This document shows positions 1 to 9,098 of a DNA stretch of 64,000 bases, in pieces. Positions within the stretch are counted from its first letter, which is position 1, and every line of letters starts with the position of its first letter. The stretch is from Sphingomonadales bacterium Ga0077557 (GTDB lineage: Bacteria; Pseudomonadota; Alphaproteobacteria; Sphingomonadales; Sphingomonadaceae): assembly GCA_001464615.1 (NCBI GenBank), contig LNFI01000007.1, positions 62,001 to 126,000 of the forward strand, written 5' to 3'. The position numbers and the translations under genes are program-made. The notes under the pieces were generated by a model. That model had not been told where the DNA came from and did no database searches. It saw only the letters and a program-made list of their open reading frames with translations.

Positions 1-540
1 TTCGCCCGCAACGAGCAGATCAGCGAAAGCTGGGGTCAGCAACACAGCCCGTTCTTGCCGGTCAAAACGCCAGCCCAACGGTTCGGTCGATCCTATTTTG
101 GGGTGCCAATCGCCCGCCATCCGTTCCGCATGCCGGGCGGCAAAGCGCAGGGTTTGAATAAATTCATGCTCGCTATGCGGGCTGGACAGAAAATGAGTGG
201 CGCCAGCATCATATAAAGTGCCGATTTCCCCAACATCGCCGCGCGAGACCAGCACAAGCAACGCCCCACCATTGGCGGCAATCACATCGCCCAGCGCCGC
301 CACGGCCGCCAGCCCATCCCCCAGCGCCCCGCGCGCATCAATCACCGCGACCTGCGCCCCGCTCGCCAGATAGCGCCGTTCCGCGCCATCGGCGCGACGC
401 GCGGCGATCACTTGCCAGCCGCCACGCGTGGCCAGCGCTGCCAATTCGTCACGCTGGCGGAACGACAAGACAAAAAGGGCGGATGCCGCTGCCGGTCGCT
501 GGCAGGTTTCTGGATCATTGGCGGCCACGGGGCTGGTCAT
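1..540 (-). CDS. Probable signalling protein, receiver-like N-terminal domain (partial)
   Basis: The minus-strand reading frame is open from an ATG at 540 to the window edge, giving 180 codons with no stop, so the C-terminal part lies outside. The N-terminal 110 residues look like a degenerate response-regulator receiver fold: alternating hydrophobic strands (ALFVLSF, VAVIDAR, ALLVLVSR) and the phrase YDAGATHFLSSP, which resembles the beta4/alpha4-beta5 part of receivers. After it the chain continues (GWRFDRQERAVLLTPAF) in a PAS-like manner. Sphingomonad proteins of this layout often end in GGDEF/EAL domains, but those are not visible here, so that is inference. It is divergent from moaA, with about 114 bp between them. 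Confidence 0.6.
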   Translation of the reverse strand, partial: MTSPVAANDPETCQRPAAASALFVLSFRQRDELAALATRGGWQVIAARRADGAERRYLASGAQVAVIDARGALGDGLAAVAALGDVIAANGGALLVLVSRGDVGEIGTLYDAGATHFLSSPHSEHEFIQTLRFAARHAERMAGDWHPKIGSTEPLGWRFDRQERAVLLTPAFADLLVAGE

Positions 541-654
541 GCGATCAAGCCTAGCCCGCGCTGGTGACTTCGCCAATCCGCAAACGGCGCGCCGCTGCAC
601 TGCCAACACGGTTGAGGGTTGTTTGCATCGGCGTGAAGGCTTAGCTCGTGACCG

Positions 655-1665
655 ATGTCTTGCGCCTCCCCTCTTGTCGACAGCTTTGGTCGTACGATCA
701 GCTATCTGCGGATATCGGTAACGGATCGCTGCGATCTGCGCTGCCGTTATTGCATGGCAGAGGAAATGACCTTTCTGCCCAAGGCCAAATTGCTGAGTCT
801 GGAAGAAATCGCCATCATCGCCGAGCGATTCATCGCGCGGGGCGTGACCAAGATCAGGCTCAGCGGCGGCGAACCATTGGTGCGGCGCGATGTGGTCGAA
901 TTAACGCGGCGGCTGGGTCGGCATGTCGGTGCGACCACGGGTCCGCGGCTGGACGAGCTGACGATGACCACCAACGGCACCCGGCTGCGCGAGCATGCGG
1001 CCGATCTCGCGGCGGCAGGTATCCGCAGGATCAATGTCAGCCTAGATAGCCGCGATCCCGACATCTTCCGCCACATCACCCGCCATGGCGATGTCGCGCA
1101 GGTGCTGGACGGCATTTCAGCGGCGAAACAAGCCGGGTTGGCAATCAAGATCAACATGGTGGCGCTGAATGGCCTTAATGAGAACGAGATCGCGCCGATG
1201 CTTTCCTGGTGTGGGGCAGAAGGCTTTGATCTGTCGTTGATCGAAACCATGCCACTGGGCGCCATCGACGAAGACCGCGCGGACCGCTTCCTGCCACTGA
1301 CCAAAGTGTTCGACGATCTCTCGACCAAATTTGATCTCACCCGCGACGATCATCGCAGCGGCGGGCCCGCGCGCTATTGGCGGGTCGGCGGCAGCGACGC
1401 GCGCCTTGGCCTGATTTCGCCCTTGACCAATAATTTCTGCGATGGCTGCAACCGCGTGCGGCTGACGACCGAGGGAAAGCTGTACATGTGTCTCGGCCAA
1501 AATGATCAGGTTGACTTGAAGGCTGTGCTTCAGACGGAAGGCGTTGTCGGATTAGATGCAGCTCTTGATGAAGCGATGCGCCTCAAACCAGCGCGGCATG
1601 ATTTTCAGATTGAGCGCGGTGCCGCCCCGGCGGTTGCCCGTCATATGAGCGTGACCGGCGGATGA
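655..1665 (+). CDS. moaA: GTP 3',8-cyclase MoaA
   Basis: This radical-SAM enzyme starts molybdenum cofactor synthesis by converting GTP to 3',8-cyclo-7,8-dihydro-GTP. Both iron-sulfur sites are visible: the SAM cluster motif CxxxCxxC at C26, C30 and C33 (TDRCDLRCRYCMA), and the C-terminal substrate cluster motif CxxC-x13-C (FCDGCNR...YMC). The protein ends in Gly-Gly, the conserved MoaA tail that enters the active site. Length (336 aa) is normal. The ATG at 655 is used; a GTG at 648 is in another frame. The stop overlaps the start of the NAD kinase gene (ATGA), so the two are probably cotranscribed. No other molybdopterin genes are in the window. Confidence 0.95.
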   Translation: MSCASPLVDSFGRTISYLRISVTDRCDLRCRYCMAEEMTFLPKAKLLSLEEIAIIAERFIARGVTKIRLSGGEPLVRRDVVELTRRLGRHVGATTGPRLDELTMTTNGTRLREHAADLAAAGIRRINVSLDSRDPDIFRHITRHGDVAQVLDGISAAKQAGLAIKINMVALNGLNENEIAPMLSWCGAEGFDLSLIETMPLGAIDEDRADRFLPLTKVFDDLSTKFDLTRDDHRSGGPARYWRVGGSDARLGLISPLTNNFCDGCNRVRLTTEGKLYMCLGQNDQVDLKAVLQTEGVVGLDAALDEAMRLKPARHDFQIERGAAPAVARHMSVTGG

Positions 1666-2441
1666 GCCGCTATGAACGGCGGGCGCTGGTCGTCTCGCCA
1701 ACCGCCCAGGCGCAGGCCGCCGCGCATGAGCTTCGCCATAATTATGATTGGGTCCCGATCAATCAGGCCGACATGATCATCGCACTCGGCGGTGATGGCT
1801 TCATGCTCCAGGCGCTGCACAGCCAACTGGAAAGCGCGCGCGACCCGCTCCCCGTATTCGGCATGAATCTGGGCACGATCGGTTTTTTGATGAACGAGTG
1901 GCGGCTGGAGGGGCTCGACGGGCGACTGGACCGCTGCAAGGCGTTCAAAGTGACGCCGCTGCGGATGGTGGCGGAGACGATTGCGGGTGAGCGCCATTCG
2001 GTGCCAGCAATCAACGAAGTGTCGCTGCTGCGTGAAACGCGGGAGACCGCCAAGATTGAAGTGACCGTCAATGATCGCATCGTTATCCCGGAATTGGTCT
2101 GCGACGGCATCCTGGCCGCCACGCCTGCAGGATCGACCGCCTATAACTTCTCCGCGCAAGGGCCGATTCTGCCGCTTGGCTCGGCGCTGACCGCGCTGAC
2201 GCCGATCAGCGCGTTTCGCCCGCGGCGGTGGCGCGGGGCGATTTTGCCCGACAAGGCGCGGATCTCGCTGCGCGTGCTGGAACCTGCCAAGCGCCCGGTC
2301 AGCGCCGTTGCCGACCAGCGAGAAATTCGTGATGTCGCCCGGGTCGATATCGCCATGGACCGCAGCCGCGAACTCACCTTGTTGTTCGATCCCGAACATG
2401 CGCTCGACGATCGCATCACGATGGAGCAATTCATCTCCTGA
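1662..2441 (+). CDS. nadK: NAD kinase
   Basis: Phosphorylates NAD+ to NADP+ in the cytoplasm. The diagnostic GGDG motif is at about residues 43-46 (IIALGGDGFML), followed by the NLGTIGF segment, the NE motif before the strand with SLLRE, and the ATPAGSTAYNFSAQGP loop that is a hallmark of the family. At 259 aa it is a normal length for alphaproteobacterial NAD kinases. The ATG at 1662 overlaps the moaA stop by 4 bp, implying translational coupling. The pairing with moaA is positional only; I see no direct metabolic link. Confidence 0.95.
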   Translation: MSRYERRALVVSPTAQAQAAAHELRHNYDWVPINQADMIIALGGDGFMLQALHSQLESARDPLPVFGMNLGTIGFLMNEWRLEGLDGRLDRCKAFKVTPLRMVAETIAGERHSVPAINEVSLLRETRETAKIEVTVNDRIVIPELVCDGILAATPAGSTAYNFSAQGPILPLGSALTALTPISAFRPRRWRGAILPDKARISLRVLEPAKRPVSAVADQREIRDVARVDIAMDRSRELTLLFDPEHALDDRITMEQFIS

Positions 2442-2550
2442 GTGGCACTCGCCCAGGGCATTGTCTGGGCATTGTCCGAGCAATCGCGCAAAACCCGCGA
2501 AACAGGGGTTGCATCCGCTGCCGACGGGTAATAGAGCCTCGCTTCGCTAT

Positions 2551-2625
2551 TCCCTGATAGCTCAGCGGTAGAGTAGGTGACTGTTAATCACTTGGTCGTT
2601 GGTTCGAATCCAACTCAGGGAGCCA
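2551..2625 (+). tRNA. tRNA-Asn (GTT)
   Basis: The sequence folds as a full cloverleaf: acceptor arms TCCCTGA/TCAGGGA, D-stem GCTC/GAGT, anticodon stem GGTGA/TCACT around loop CTGTTAA (anticodon GTT), T-arm GTTGG/CCAAC with the loop TTCGAAT, discriminator G and an encoded CCA at 2623-2625. It lies alone between nadK and the beta-helix lipoprotein gene. In bacteria with GatCAB, this tRNA may be charged through Asp-tRNA(Asn). Confidence 0.97.
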
Positions 2626-2728
2626 CTTCTTTCCTCCGGACCGATCCGGGCGTTGCCAGCACGCCCATACCCGCCCTAGGGTGACGGTCATGAGCCGATG
2701 CGATAATCGGCCACGGGGAGAAGAAATC

Positions 2729-3955
2729 ATGCGCCACACTGCCGCCCTTTGCACTGCGCCAATATTCGCCGCCTTGCTGCTCGCTGGCTGCTCAACCGGA
2801 CCCAAGACCGATGCACAAGGCTTTGTGGTCGATCCCGATTTCGAAAAAAAGCTGCAGGAGCAATTGCTTGATGCAAAGCCCGGCACGGTCGTGACCATCC
2901 CGGCGGGCAAATATGCCCTGACGCGCAGCCTGAGCGTTGCCGTGCCCGGCGTGACGATCAAGGGCGCGGGGATGGACAAATCGATTCTGTCCTTCGCGCG
3001 CCAGACATCGGGCGCGGAAGGTCTGCTGGTCACCGGGGATGATTTCACGCTGGAAGACGTCGCGCTTGAAGACAGCAAAGGCGACGCGCTCAAAATCAAC
3101 GGCACCAAAAACGCCGTCATGCGCCGCGTCCGGGCGGAATGGACCGGCGGCTCCAAAACCTCGAACGGCGCTTACGGCCTTTATCCGGTCCAGGTTACGA
3201 ACGTGCTGATCGAGGACAGTGTGGTAAAGGGCGCGTCCGATGCCGGGATTTATGTCGGCCAATCGAGCAACATCATCGTCCGCAACAACCGCGCCGAGGG
3301 CAATGTTGCAGGCATCGAGATCGAAAACTCGACCGCTGCGGACGTCTATGGCAATGTCGTCACGGGCAATACCGGCGGCATCTTGGTGTTCAACATGCCC
3401 GATCTGCCCGTGCCCGGCAGCAAGACGCGGCTGTTCAAGAACAAGGTGGTCGCCAACAACCTCGCCAATTTCGCCACCAAAGGCACGGCCGTTGCGTCGG
3501 TGCCGCCAGGATCAGGCGTGATCGTCAATTCAAACGACGATGTTGAGATTTTCGACAATGATCTGAAGGACAACCAGACCGCCAATGTGATCATTTCCAG
3601 CTTTTACTCGCTGGGCTTCGAGGCGACACGCGGGATTGCGGCGGCCTATGATCCCTTTCCGGAAAATGTTTATGTCACAGGCAACCGCATTTCAGGCGGC
3701 GGCACAGAACCGGGCGCGAAATATGCGCCATTAAAAGCGCTGGGCGGCGGCGCGCTGCCCGCGGTCCTTTGGGACGGCTTCGCCAACCCCAAGATCGCAA
3801 AGCCCGGCATTTGCGTGCAAAATGGCGATGCCAAGGTGCTGAATGTCGATGGGCCCAACAAATCCGCCAATCCGCATATCGACACGGGCCTCGATTGCGC
3901 ACCGGCCACGCGGCTGCCCGAAATCACGCTTCCGGCCATGATGACCAAGGGCTGA
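2729..3955 (+). CDS. Parallel beta-helix repeat lipoprotein
   Basis: The product has a lipoprotein signal ending LLLAGC at the N terminus and then a long right-handed parallel beta-helix: successive short strands with asparagine ladders and phrases such as GIYVGQSSNIIVRNN, AGIEIENSTAADVYGN and GGILVFNMPDL. The start chosen is the ATG at 2729, preceded by GGGGAGAAG; an upstream in-frame ATG at 2681 would bury the lipobox. It is followed after 7 bp by a diheme cytochrome lipoprotein. This pair matches the recurring beta-helix (TIGR03805-like) and SO2930/HNE_0200-type cytochrome pair known in many Proteobacteria. The biological role is not established to my knowledge. It is probably anchored in the outer membrane or periplasm. 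Confidence 0.85.
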   Translation: MRHTAALCTAPIFAALLLAGCSTGPKTDAQGFVVDPDFEKKLQEQLLDAKPGTVVTIPAGKYALTRSLSVAVPGVTIKGAGMDKSILSFARQTSGAEGLLVTGDDFTLEDVALEDSKGDALKINGTKNAVMRRVRAEWTGGSKTSNGAYGLYPVQVTNVLIEDSVVKGASDAGIYVGQSSNIIVRNNRAEGNVAGIEIENSTAADVYGNVVTGNTGGILVFNMPDLPVPGSKTRLFKNKVVANNLANFATKGTAVASVPPGSGVIVNSNDDVEIFDNDLKDNQTANVIISSFYSLGFEATRGIAAAYDPFPENVYVTGNRISGGGTEPGAKYAPLKALGGGALPAVLWDGFANPKIAKPGICVQNGDAKVLNVDGPNKSANPHIDTGLDCAPATRLPEITLPAMMTKG

Positions 3956-3962
3956 GCGTTTC

Positions 3963-5102
3963 ATGATCCGTGCCCTGGTTACCCTGATGATCGCGTTAGC
4001 GCTTGGCGCGTGCGCGAGCCATCCGGCGGCGATTACTTTTCATGCCAATGAGAATCCGGAGTCGCTGGCGGACTGGGGCTTATTCGACGTGAAAGACGGC
4101 CACATCGCGCCGCGCGCTGGCCTTGTCAGCTACGAACTCGCAACGCCGTTGTTCAGCGATTACGCCCAAAAATGGCGCGCGGTGTTCGTCCCCAAGGGGA
4201 TGAGCGCGCACTATGATCCGGTGAAGACCTTCGACTTTCCGGTCGGCACGATCATCGCCAAGACTTTCTATTATGCCACTCCGGTTGGCACTGCGCCCGG
4301 CACAAGCGAACATGTGCTGAAGGTCACGCCCGCAGGCTATCAGCCAGGCGACAAGGGGCTCGATCTCAGCCATGCCCGAATGATCGAAACCCGGCTGCTG
4401 GTGAAGCGCGCGGACGGCTGGCAGGCGCTGCCCTATGTCTGGAACGCAGAGCAGACCGAGGCGACGCTCCAGCGCACGGGGGCTGAAATTCCGCTGGTTT
4501 TTGATGATGCTGGCAAATCTACCCGCTTCACCTACACCGTCCCCAATGTGAACCAATGCGCCGGCTGCCACGCCACCGACCGGACCAAGACGCTGATGCC
4601 GATTGGCCCCAAGGCACGCCATCTGAACCGCGATTTTCCAGGCATCGGTGGCGACATCAACCAACTCACACGGCTCACAAAGATCGGCTATCTCTCGGGC
4701 GCGCCCTCACCCGCTACCGCACCCCGCGATGCCCGCTTCACTGATCTAACGGCCAGTATCGACGCCCGCGCCCGCGCCTATCTCGATATCAACTGCGCGC
4801 ATTGCCACAGCGCCACCGGCCCGGCCCGCGTTTCCGGCCTTTGGCTCGATTCACCGACAATCGACATGCGCAAGCTCGGCACGTGCAAACCGCCAATCGC
4901 CGCCGGCACGGGTACGGGCAACCGCGTTTACAGCATTGTCCCCGGCCATCCCGAGCAATCGATCATGGCCTATCGGCTGGAAAGCGATAATCCCGGCGAA
5001 ATGATGCCCGAAAATGGCCGCAGCCTGACGCATGCCGAGGGCGTGGCGCTGATCAAGCAATGGATCGCCGGGTTGAAGGGCGGATGTGAGGCTGGAGCTT
5101 AG
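3963..5102 (+). CDS. SO2930-family diheme c-type cytochrome lipoprotein
   Basis: The protein begins with a lipoprotein signal (ALALGACAS) and carries two c-type heme-binding motifs, CAGCH near residue 200 and CAHCH near residue 280, the second within a typical cytochrome c segment ([11 protein letters not shown]). A C-terminal Met-rich stretch (GEMMPENG) may supply an axial ligand. Its N-terminal half shows no recognisable cofactor site and matches what is known of the HNE_0200/SO2930 family only by layout. It follows the beta-helix lipoprotein by 7 bp and is almost certainly cotranscribed with it, suggesting a periplasmic redox function coupled to a surface or matrix component. Its stop overlaps the convergent gatB stop by 4 bp. 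Confidence 0.85.
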   Translation: MIRALVTLMIALALGACASHPAAITFHANENPESLADWGLFDVKDGHIAPRAGLVSYELATPLFSDYAQKWRAVFVPKGMSAHYDPVKTFDFPVGTIIAKTFYYATPVGTAPGTSEHVLKVTPAGYQPGDKGLDLSHARMIETRLLVKRADGWQALPYVWNAEQTEATLQRTGAEIPLVFDDAGKSTRFTYTVPNVNQCAGCHATDRTKTLMPIGPKARHLNRDFPGIGGDINQLTRLTKIGYLSGAPSPATAPRDARFTDLTASIDARARAYLDINCAHCHSATGPARVSGLWLDSPTIDMRKLGTCKPPIAAGTGTGNRVYSIVPGHPEQSIMAYRLESDNPGEMMPENGRSLTHAEGVALIKQWIAGLKGGCEAGA

Positions 5103-6580
5103 GACAGCGCCTTTTTCAGCAGATCATTAACGACCCCCGGATTGGCCTTGCCGCCCATCGCCTTCATCGTCTGGCCGACGAAGAACCCGAATAACTTGTC
5201 CTTGCCGCCGCGATAATCGGCGACCTTGTCGGCATTGGCGGCCATTACCTCGGCAATCACCGCTTCGATTGCGCCGGTGTCGCTGGTCTGCTTGAGCCCG
5301 CGCTCTTCAACGATCACGCCGGCGCCCTGCCCGGTCTCCAGCATGATTTCGAACACCTGCTTGGCCAGGCTGCCCGACAAGGTGCCATCGGCGACCAGCC
5401 CCAGCAACTCTGCGGCCTGTGGCGGGGTTACCGGCGAATTGGCGATATCCTTTCCGAGCCGGTTGAGCGCGCCGAACAGTTCCGATGTCACCCAGTTCGC
5501 GCCCGCCACCGCTGGCGATCCCGCTTCGAGCAGCGCATCGAACCAGCGCGCGGCATCGACATCCGCCGTCAGCACGGCGGCGGCATAAGGCGTAATCCCC
5601 AGTGCCTCATAGCGTTTGCGCTTGGCATCGGGCAGTTCGGGCAGGCTCGCGCGGCACTCGGCGAGGAAATCATCCTCCAGCACCAATGGCAGCAGGTCCG
5701 GATCGGGGAAATAGCGATAATCATGCGCGTCTTCCTTTGACCGCATCGACCGCGTCTCGTTGCGATCGGGATCATAGAGCCGCGTTTCCTGGACGATCCG
5801 CCCGCCGTCTTCGAGCACCGCGATCTGGCGCTTCGCCTCCTGCTCGACCACGGCCATCACGAAGCGGACCGAGTTAACGTTCTTGGTCTCAGTGCGCGTG
5901 CCGAGGTTGGTATCGCCCACCTTGCGCACGCTGACATTCACGTCAGCGCGCATCGATCCCTGATCCATATTGCCGTCGCAAGACCCGACATAGCGCAGGA
6001 TCGACCGCAGCTTCGATAGATACGCCCCCGCTTCCTGCGGGGAGGTCATGTCGGGTTTGGACACGATCTCCATCAGCGCGACGCCCGACCGGTTGAGGTC
6101 GACATAGCTGCGCGTCGGGTGCTGATCATGCATCAACTTACCCGCATCCTGCTCGACATGGATGCGCTCGACCCCGATCCGCTTGGTCGCGGCATCGGGG
6201 TTCTTGTCGTCAAGGCTGATCATGATCGCGCCCTCCCCCACGATCGGGTGATAGAGCTGGCTGATCTGATAGCCCTGCGGCAGATCGGCGTAGAAGTAAT
6301 TTTTCCGGTCGAACCGCGACCATTTGTTGATCTGCGCCTCGATCGCCATGCCGGTGCGCACCGCCTGGCGGATGCACTCGCGGTTGGGCACCGGCAGCAT
6401 GCCAGGCATCGCGGCATCGACGAGGCTCACCTGCGTATTGGGCTCCGCGCCAAACGCGGTGGCGGCGCCAGAGAACAGCTTGGCGTTGGAGGTGACCTGT
6501 GCATGGACCTCGAGGCCGACAACGACCTCCCAATCGCCGGTGGCGCCGGAGAGGGTGTACTGGGGGGATGCGTCAGCCAT
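5099..6580 (-). CDS. gatB: Asp-tRNA(Asn)/Glu-tRNA(Gln) amidotransferase subunit B
   Basis: GatB activates the side-chain carboxylate of misacylated Asp-tRNA(Asn) or Glu-tRNA(Gln) for amidation. The family phrases are clear: VGLEVHAQV near the N terminus, [29 protein letters not shown] and [17 protein letters not shown], then the YqeY-like C-terminal tail domain. The ATG at 6580 ([10 protein letters not shown]) is preferred; a more distal in-frame ATG at 6643 would lie inside vapC and add an atypical leader. The start overlaps the vapC stop by 8 bp, so gatB translation is likely coupled to the toxin gene. It is the last gene of the gatC-gatA-vapB-vapC-gatB series. Confidence 0.95.
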   Translation of the reverse strand: MADASPQYTLSGATGDWEVVVGLEVHAQVTSNAKLFSGAATAFGAEPNTQVSLVDAAMPGMLPVPNRECIRQAVRTGMAIEAQINKWSRFDRKNYFYADLPQGYQISQLYHPIVGEGAIMISLDDKNPDAATKRIGVERIHVEQDAGKLMHDQHPTRSYVDLNRSGVALMEIVSKPDMTSPQEAGAYLSKLRSILRYVGSCDGNMDQGSMRADVNVSVRKVGDTNLGTRTETKNVNSVRFVMAVVEQEAKRQIAVLEDGGRIVQETRLYDPDRNETRSMRSKEDAHDYRYFPDPDLLPLVLEDDFLAECRASLPELPDAKRKRYEALGITPYAAAVLTADVDAARWFDALLEAGSPAVAGANWVTSELFGALNRLGKDIANSPVTPPQAAELLGLVADGTLSGSLAKQVFEIMLETGQGAGVIVEERGLKQTSDTGAIEAVIAEVMAANADKVADYRGGKDKLFGFFVGQTMKAMGGKANPGVVNDLLKKALS

Positions 6581-6980
6581 GATCAGTCTCGGGTGTGATA
6601 AGGGTGAGTTCGGGAAAATATTGGCGGTAACGACGCGGATCACGGGTGATCAAGGGTCGTTGCTCAGTCACTGCATGCGCACCGATCAGGAAGTCGGCAA
6701 GCAGTTTTTCGCGGGTGCCCCCCGCCCGACGATAAGCCGCTTGCGCCAAGCCGGCGCGTAAGCCCGCCTCAACCGTCAGCGCTTGAGGTTCAATCTCGAA
6801 AACAGCGAGTTGCGTCATGATTTCGGCTTCCCCAGTACCGCGTGCGACCAGTTCACCCAGCACAATTGCACTGGTCGTCAGCCCGTCTGAGACCAACCGA
6901 GCCAATGTGCCAACCGACCACTCGAACCACTCACCATCCTCTTCACGCAGATCGACGATGATATTGGTATCCACCATCAT
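6573..6980 (-). CDS. vapC: PIN-domain ribonuclease toxin (VapC-like)
   Basis: This 135-residue PIN-domain protein has the acidic residues expected of a VapC metal site: VDTNIIVD at the N terminus, a glutamate in [19 protein letters not shown] and a final Asp in ITRDPRRY. VapC toxins of this type cleave specific RNAs, often tRNAs, when the cognate antitoxin is degraded. The ATG overlaps the vapB stop by 4 bp (ATGA), the normal vapBC arrangement. The 3' end runs 8 bp into gatB. The target RNA cannot be read from the sequence. Confidence 0.9.
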   Translation of the reverse strand: MMVDTNIIVDLREEDGEWFEWSVGTLARLVSDGLTTSAIVLGELVARGTGEAEIMTQLAVFEIEPQALTVEAGLRAGLAQAAYRRAGGTREKLLADFLIGAHAVTEQRPLITRDPRRYRQYFPELTLITPETDHG

Positions 6981-7255
6981 GGCGGAAACGGATCGTCGCC
7001 GCGAATGTCGCGCATGATCTCATCCGTCGGTCGGCCTTCCCGCAGATGCGCGAACCGTCGCGACACTTCACGAACGCGGGTCTTGTAGGCTTCGATCTCG
7101 GCGGCGCGATCACGCACCGGACGGCGAATCACAGCCTCACCCGCATCATTCCAGTCGAATTCGACAGGTTCCCCGGGTTTCAAGCCAAGCGCGTCACGGA
7201 CATCCTTCGGGATGGTGACCTGCCCCTTCACGGTTAGGTTGCTTTGCTTGCTCAT
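6977..7255 (-). CDS. vapB: AbrB/MazE/SpoVT-type antitoxin (VapB-like)
   Basis: The N-terminal 50 residues form a swapped-hairpin AbrB DNA-binding domain (LTVKGQVTIPKDVRDALGL followed by KPGEPVEF), and the basic, helical C-terminal half is the likely toxin-neutralising tail. At 92 aa it is typical. It is followed by the overlapping PIN toxin gene. A perfect inverted repeat lies 8 bp upstream of its ATG and is the obvious autoregulatory operator. It is located 33 bp after gatA and thus interrupts the gatCAB order. Confidence 0.9.
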   Translation of the reverse strand: MSKQSNLTVKGQVTIPKDVRDALGLKPGEPVEFDWNDAGEAVIRRPVRDRAAEIEAYKTRVREVSRRFAHLREGRPTDEIMRDIRGDDPFPP

Positions 7256-7262
7256 AACTCAA

Positions 7263-7284
7263 GTATTACCATTTCAGGTAATAC
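7263..7284. promoter_or_regulatory. Probable VapB operator (inverted repeat)
   Basis: Perfect inverted repeat GTATTACC-N6-GGTAATAC with AT-rich arms, between the gatA stop and the vapB start. Its position 8 bp upstream of vapB and its symmetry fit an operator bound by the AbrB-type antitoxin or the VapBC complex. If occupied, it could also affect read-through from gatA into gatB. Binding is inferred. Confidence 0.65.
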
Positions 7285-7288
7285 GCGT

Positions 7289-8773
7289 CTACCACCAAGC
7301 CCCCGGTCGCGCCGTAAACCCTGCCCGCTCTTCCAACGCCAGACATGCATTGAGCACGCCCTGCTCGTCCAGCGCACGCCCAATGATCTGCAACCCCAGG
7401 GGCAACCCCGCCTTGTCGAGCCCGCCCGGCACGCTCATCGCGGGGAGGCCCGCGAGCGAGGACGGCACCGTGAAAACGTCGTTCAGATACATCGCGATCG
7501 GATCGGCGCTCTTCTCGCCCAATGCGAAGGCGGCGCTTGGGGCGGTGGGGGTTAGCAGGTAATCGCACGCCTCGAACGCGCGATCGAAATCGCGGGCGAT
7601 CAGCGTGCGGACCTTCGAAGCCTGTGTGAAGTACGCGTCGTAAAACCCAGCTGACAAAACATACGTACCGATCATGATCCGGCGCTTCACTTCATCGCCA
7701 AAGCCCGATGCGCGCGTCGCCGCATACATGTCCTGCAAGTTCGCGCCGTCGGGCAGGTCACGCAGGCCAAAGCGCACGCCGTCATAGCGCGCGAGGTTGG
7801 ACGAGGCCTCCGCAGGCGCAATGATGTAATAGGCGGGCAGCGCATATTTGGTGTGCGGTAGCGACACCTCGACGATCTCGGCCCCCGCATCCTTCAACCA
7901 GTCGATGCCCTGCTGCCACAGTGCATCGATTTCGGGGGGCATATTATCGACGCGGTATTCCTTGGGGATGCCGATCCGCTTGCCCACCATGCTGGCATTA
8001 AGGCCAGCTTCCCATTTGGGCACTGGCAGGTTGAGCGAGGTCGAATCTTTCGGATCGAAGCCCGTCATATTCTCCAGCAGGATCGCGCAATCGCGCACGC
8101 TTCGCGCCATTGGCCCGGCCTGATCGAGCGACGAGGCGAACGCCACCACGCCCCAGCGCGAGCAGCGGCCATAGGTCGGCTTGATGCCCGAAATGCCGAC
8201 AAAGGCGGCAGGCTGGCGGATCGAACCGCCCGTGTCGGTGCCGGTCGCACCCGGGCAGAGCCGCGCCGCGATAGCCGCTGACGAGCCGCCCGACGACCCG
8301 CCGGGCGCGAGCGGGGCATTGCCGCCATCCGCCCGCCGCCAAGGCGAGATTACATTGCCGAACGCGCTGGTCTCGTTCGACGATCCCATCGCGAATTGGT
8401 CCATGTTGAGCTTGCCGAGCATCCCCGCGCCAGCCGCGAACAAATTGCCCGAAACGGTCGATTCATACTGCGGCGTAAAGCCTTCAAGGATCAGGCTGGC
8501 GGCGGTGGTCGGCACGCCTTTGGTGCAGAACAAATCTTTCATGCCGATCGGCACCCCGGCGAGCGGCTTGAGCACCTCGCCAGCGGCGCGCGCGGCATCC
8601 GCCTCTTTGGCGGCGGCAATGGCATGATCGGGCGTTTCGACTAGGAAAGCGTTGAGCGGCTTGGCCTTGCTGACCTTAACGATGAACGCGTCGGCGACTT
8701 CGCGCGCCGAAAAAGTCCCCAGACGCACACCATCGCGGATGGCGGCGATGCCGAGTTCGGTAACATCGGTCAT
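7289..8773 (-). CDS. gatA: Asp-tRNA(Asn)/Glu-tRNA(Gln) amidotransferase subunit A
   Basis: GatA is the glutaminase subunit that releases ammonia from glutamine for the transamidation carried out with GatB. The amidase signature is intact: the catalytic lysine in [12 protein letters not shown], the cis-serine loop [10 protein letters not shown] and the nucleophilic serine in [12 protein letters not shown]. Length is 494 aa, as in the family. Its ATG overlaps the gatC stop by one base (TAATG), so it is coupled to gatC. Downstream, after 33 bp, vapBC begins instead of gatB. Confidence 0.97.
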   Translation of the reverse strand: MTDVTELGIAAIRDGVRLGTFSAREVADAFIVKVSKAKPLNAFLVETPDHAIAAAKEADAARAAGEVLKPLAGVPIGMKDLFCTKGVPTTAASLILEGFTPQYESTVSGNLFAAGAGMLGKLNMDQFAMGSSNETSAFGNVISPWRRADGGNAPLAPGGSSGGSSAAIAARLCPGATGTDTGGSIRQPAAFVGISGIKPTYGRCSRWGVVAFASSLDQAGPMARSVRDCAILLENMTGFDPKDSTSLNLPVPKWEAGLNASMVGKRIGIPKEYRVDNMPPEIDALWQQGIDWLKDAGAEIVEVSLPHTKYALPAYYIIAPAEASSNLARYDGVRFGLRDLPDGANLQDMYAATRASGFGDEVKRRIMIGTYVLSAGFYDAYFTQASKVRTLIARDFDRAFEACDYLLTPTAPSAAFALGEKSADPIAMYLNDVFTVPSSLAGLPAMSVPGGLDKAGLPLGLQIIGRALDEQGVLNACLALEERAGFTARPGAWW

Positions 8774-9060
8774 TATTCGATCACCTTGGGCACGGTGAAA
8801 AATCCATGTTCGGCCTGGGGCGCATTGGCGAGCACCGCGTCACGGACATTGCCATCCGACACGACATCATCGCGCAGGCGGAGCGTATTGGCGATCACGG
8901 CGGTCATCGGCTCAACATTGGCGGTATCGACCTCGCCGAGTTGCTCGATCCAGCCCATGATATTGTCGAGCTCGGGCGCGATGCGCGCGGCTTCTTCCTC
9001 GGTGATCGCGATCCGGGCGAGACTCGCGATTTTGCGGACGGTGGGAATGTCTACTGCCAT
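8773..9060 (-). CDS. gatC: Asp-tRNA(Asn)/Glu-tRNA(Gln) amidotransferase subunit C
   Basis: The small GatC subunit wraps between GatA and GatB and stabilises the complex. The N-terminal helix pair ([34 protein letters not shown]) is split here into recognisable phrases such as IASLARIAI and ELDNIMGWI, and the C-terminal strand ([10 protein letters not shown]) is the usual family ending. At 95 aa it is full length. It lies 38 bp after the DUF4153 membrane gene on the same strand, so the promoter may lie upstream of or within that gene. Confidence 0.96.
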   Translation of the reverse strand: MAVDIPTVRKIASLARIAITEEEAARIAPELDNIMGWIEQLGEVDTANVEPMTAVIANTLRLRDDVVSDGNVRDAVLANAPQAEHGFFTVPKVIE

Positions 9061-9098
9061 GCAGGTGCGGCTAGCATCACGGCTCGCTGCAACGCAAC

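Noticed and set aside
2551-2625. Link between tRNA-Asn and GatCAB
   Set aside because: The tRNA gene is several kilobases from gatCAB on the other strand; adjacency does not support a regulatory link.
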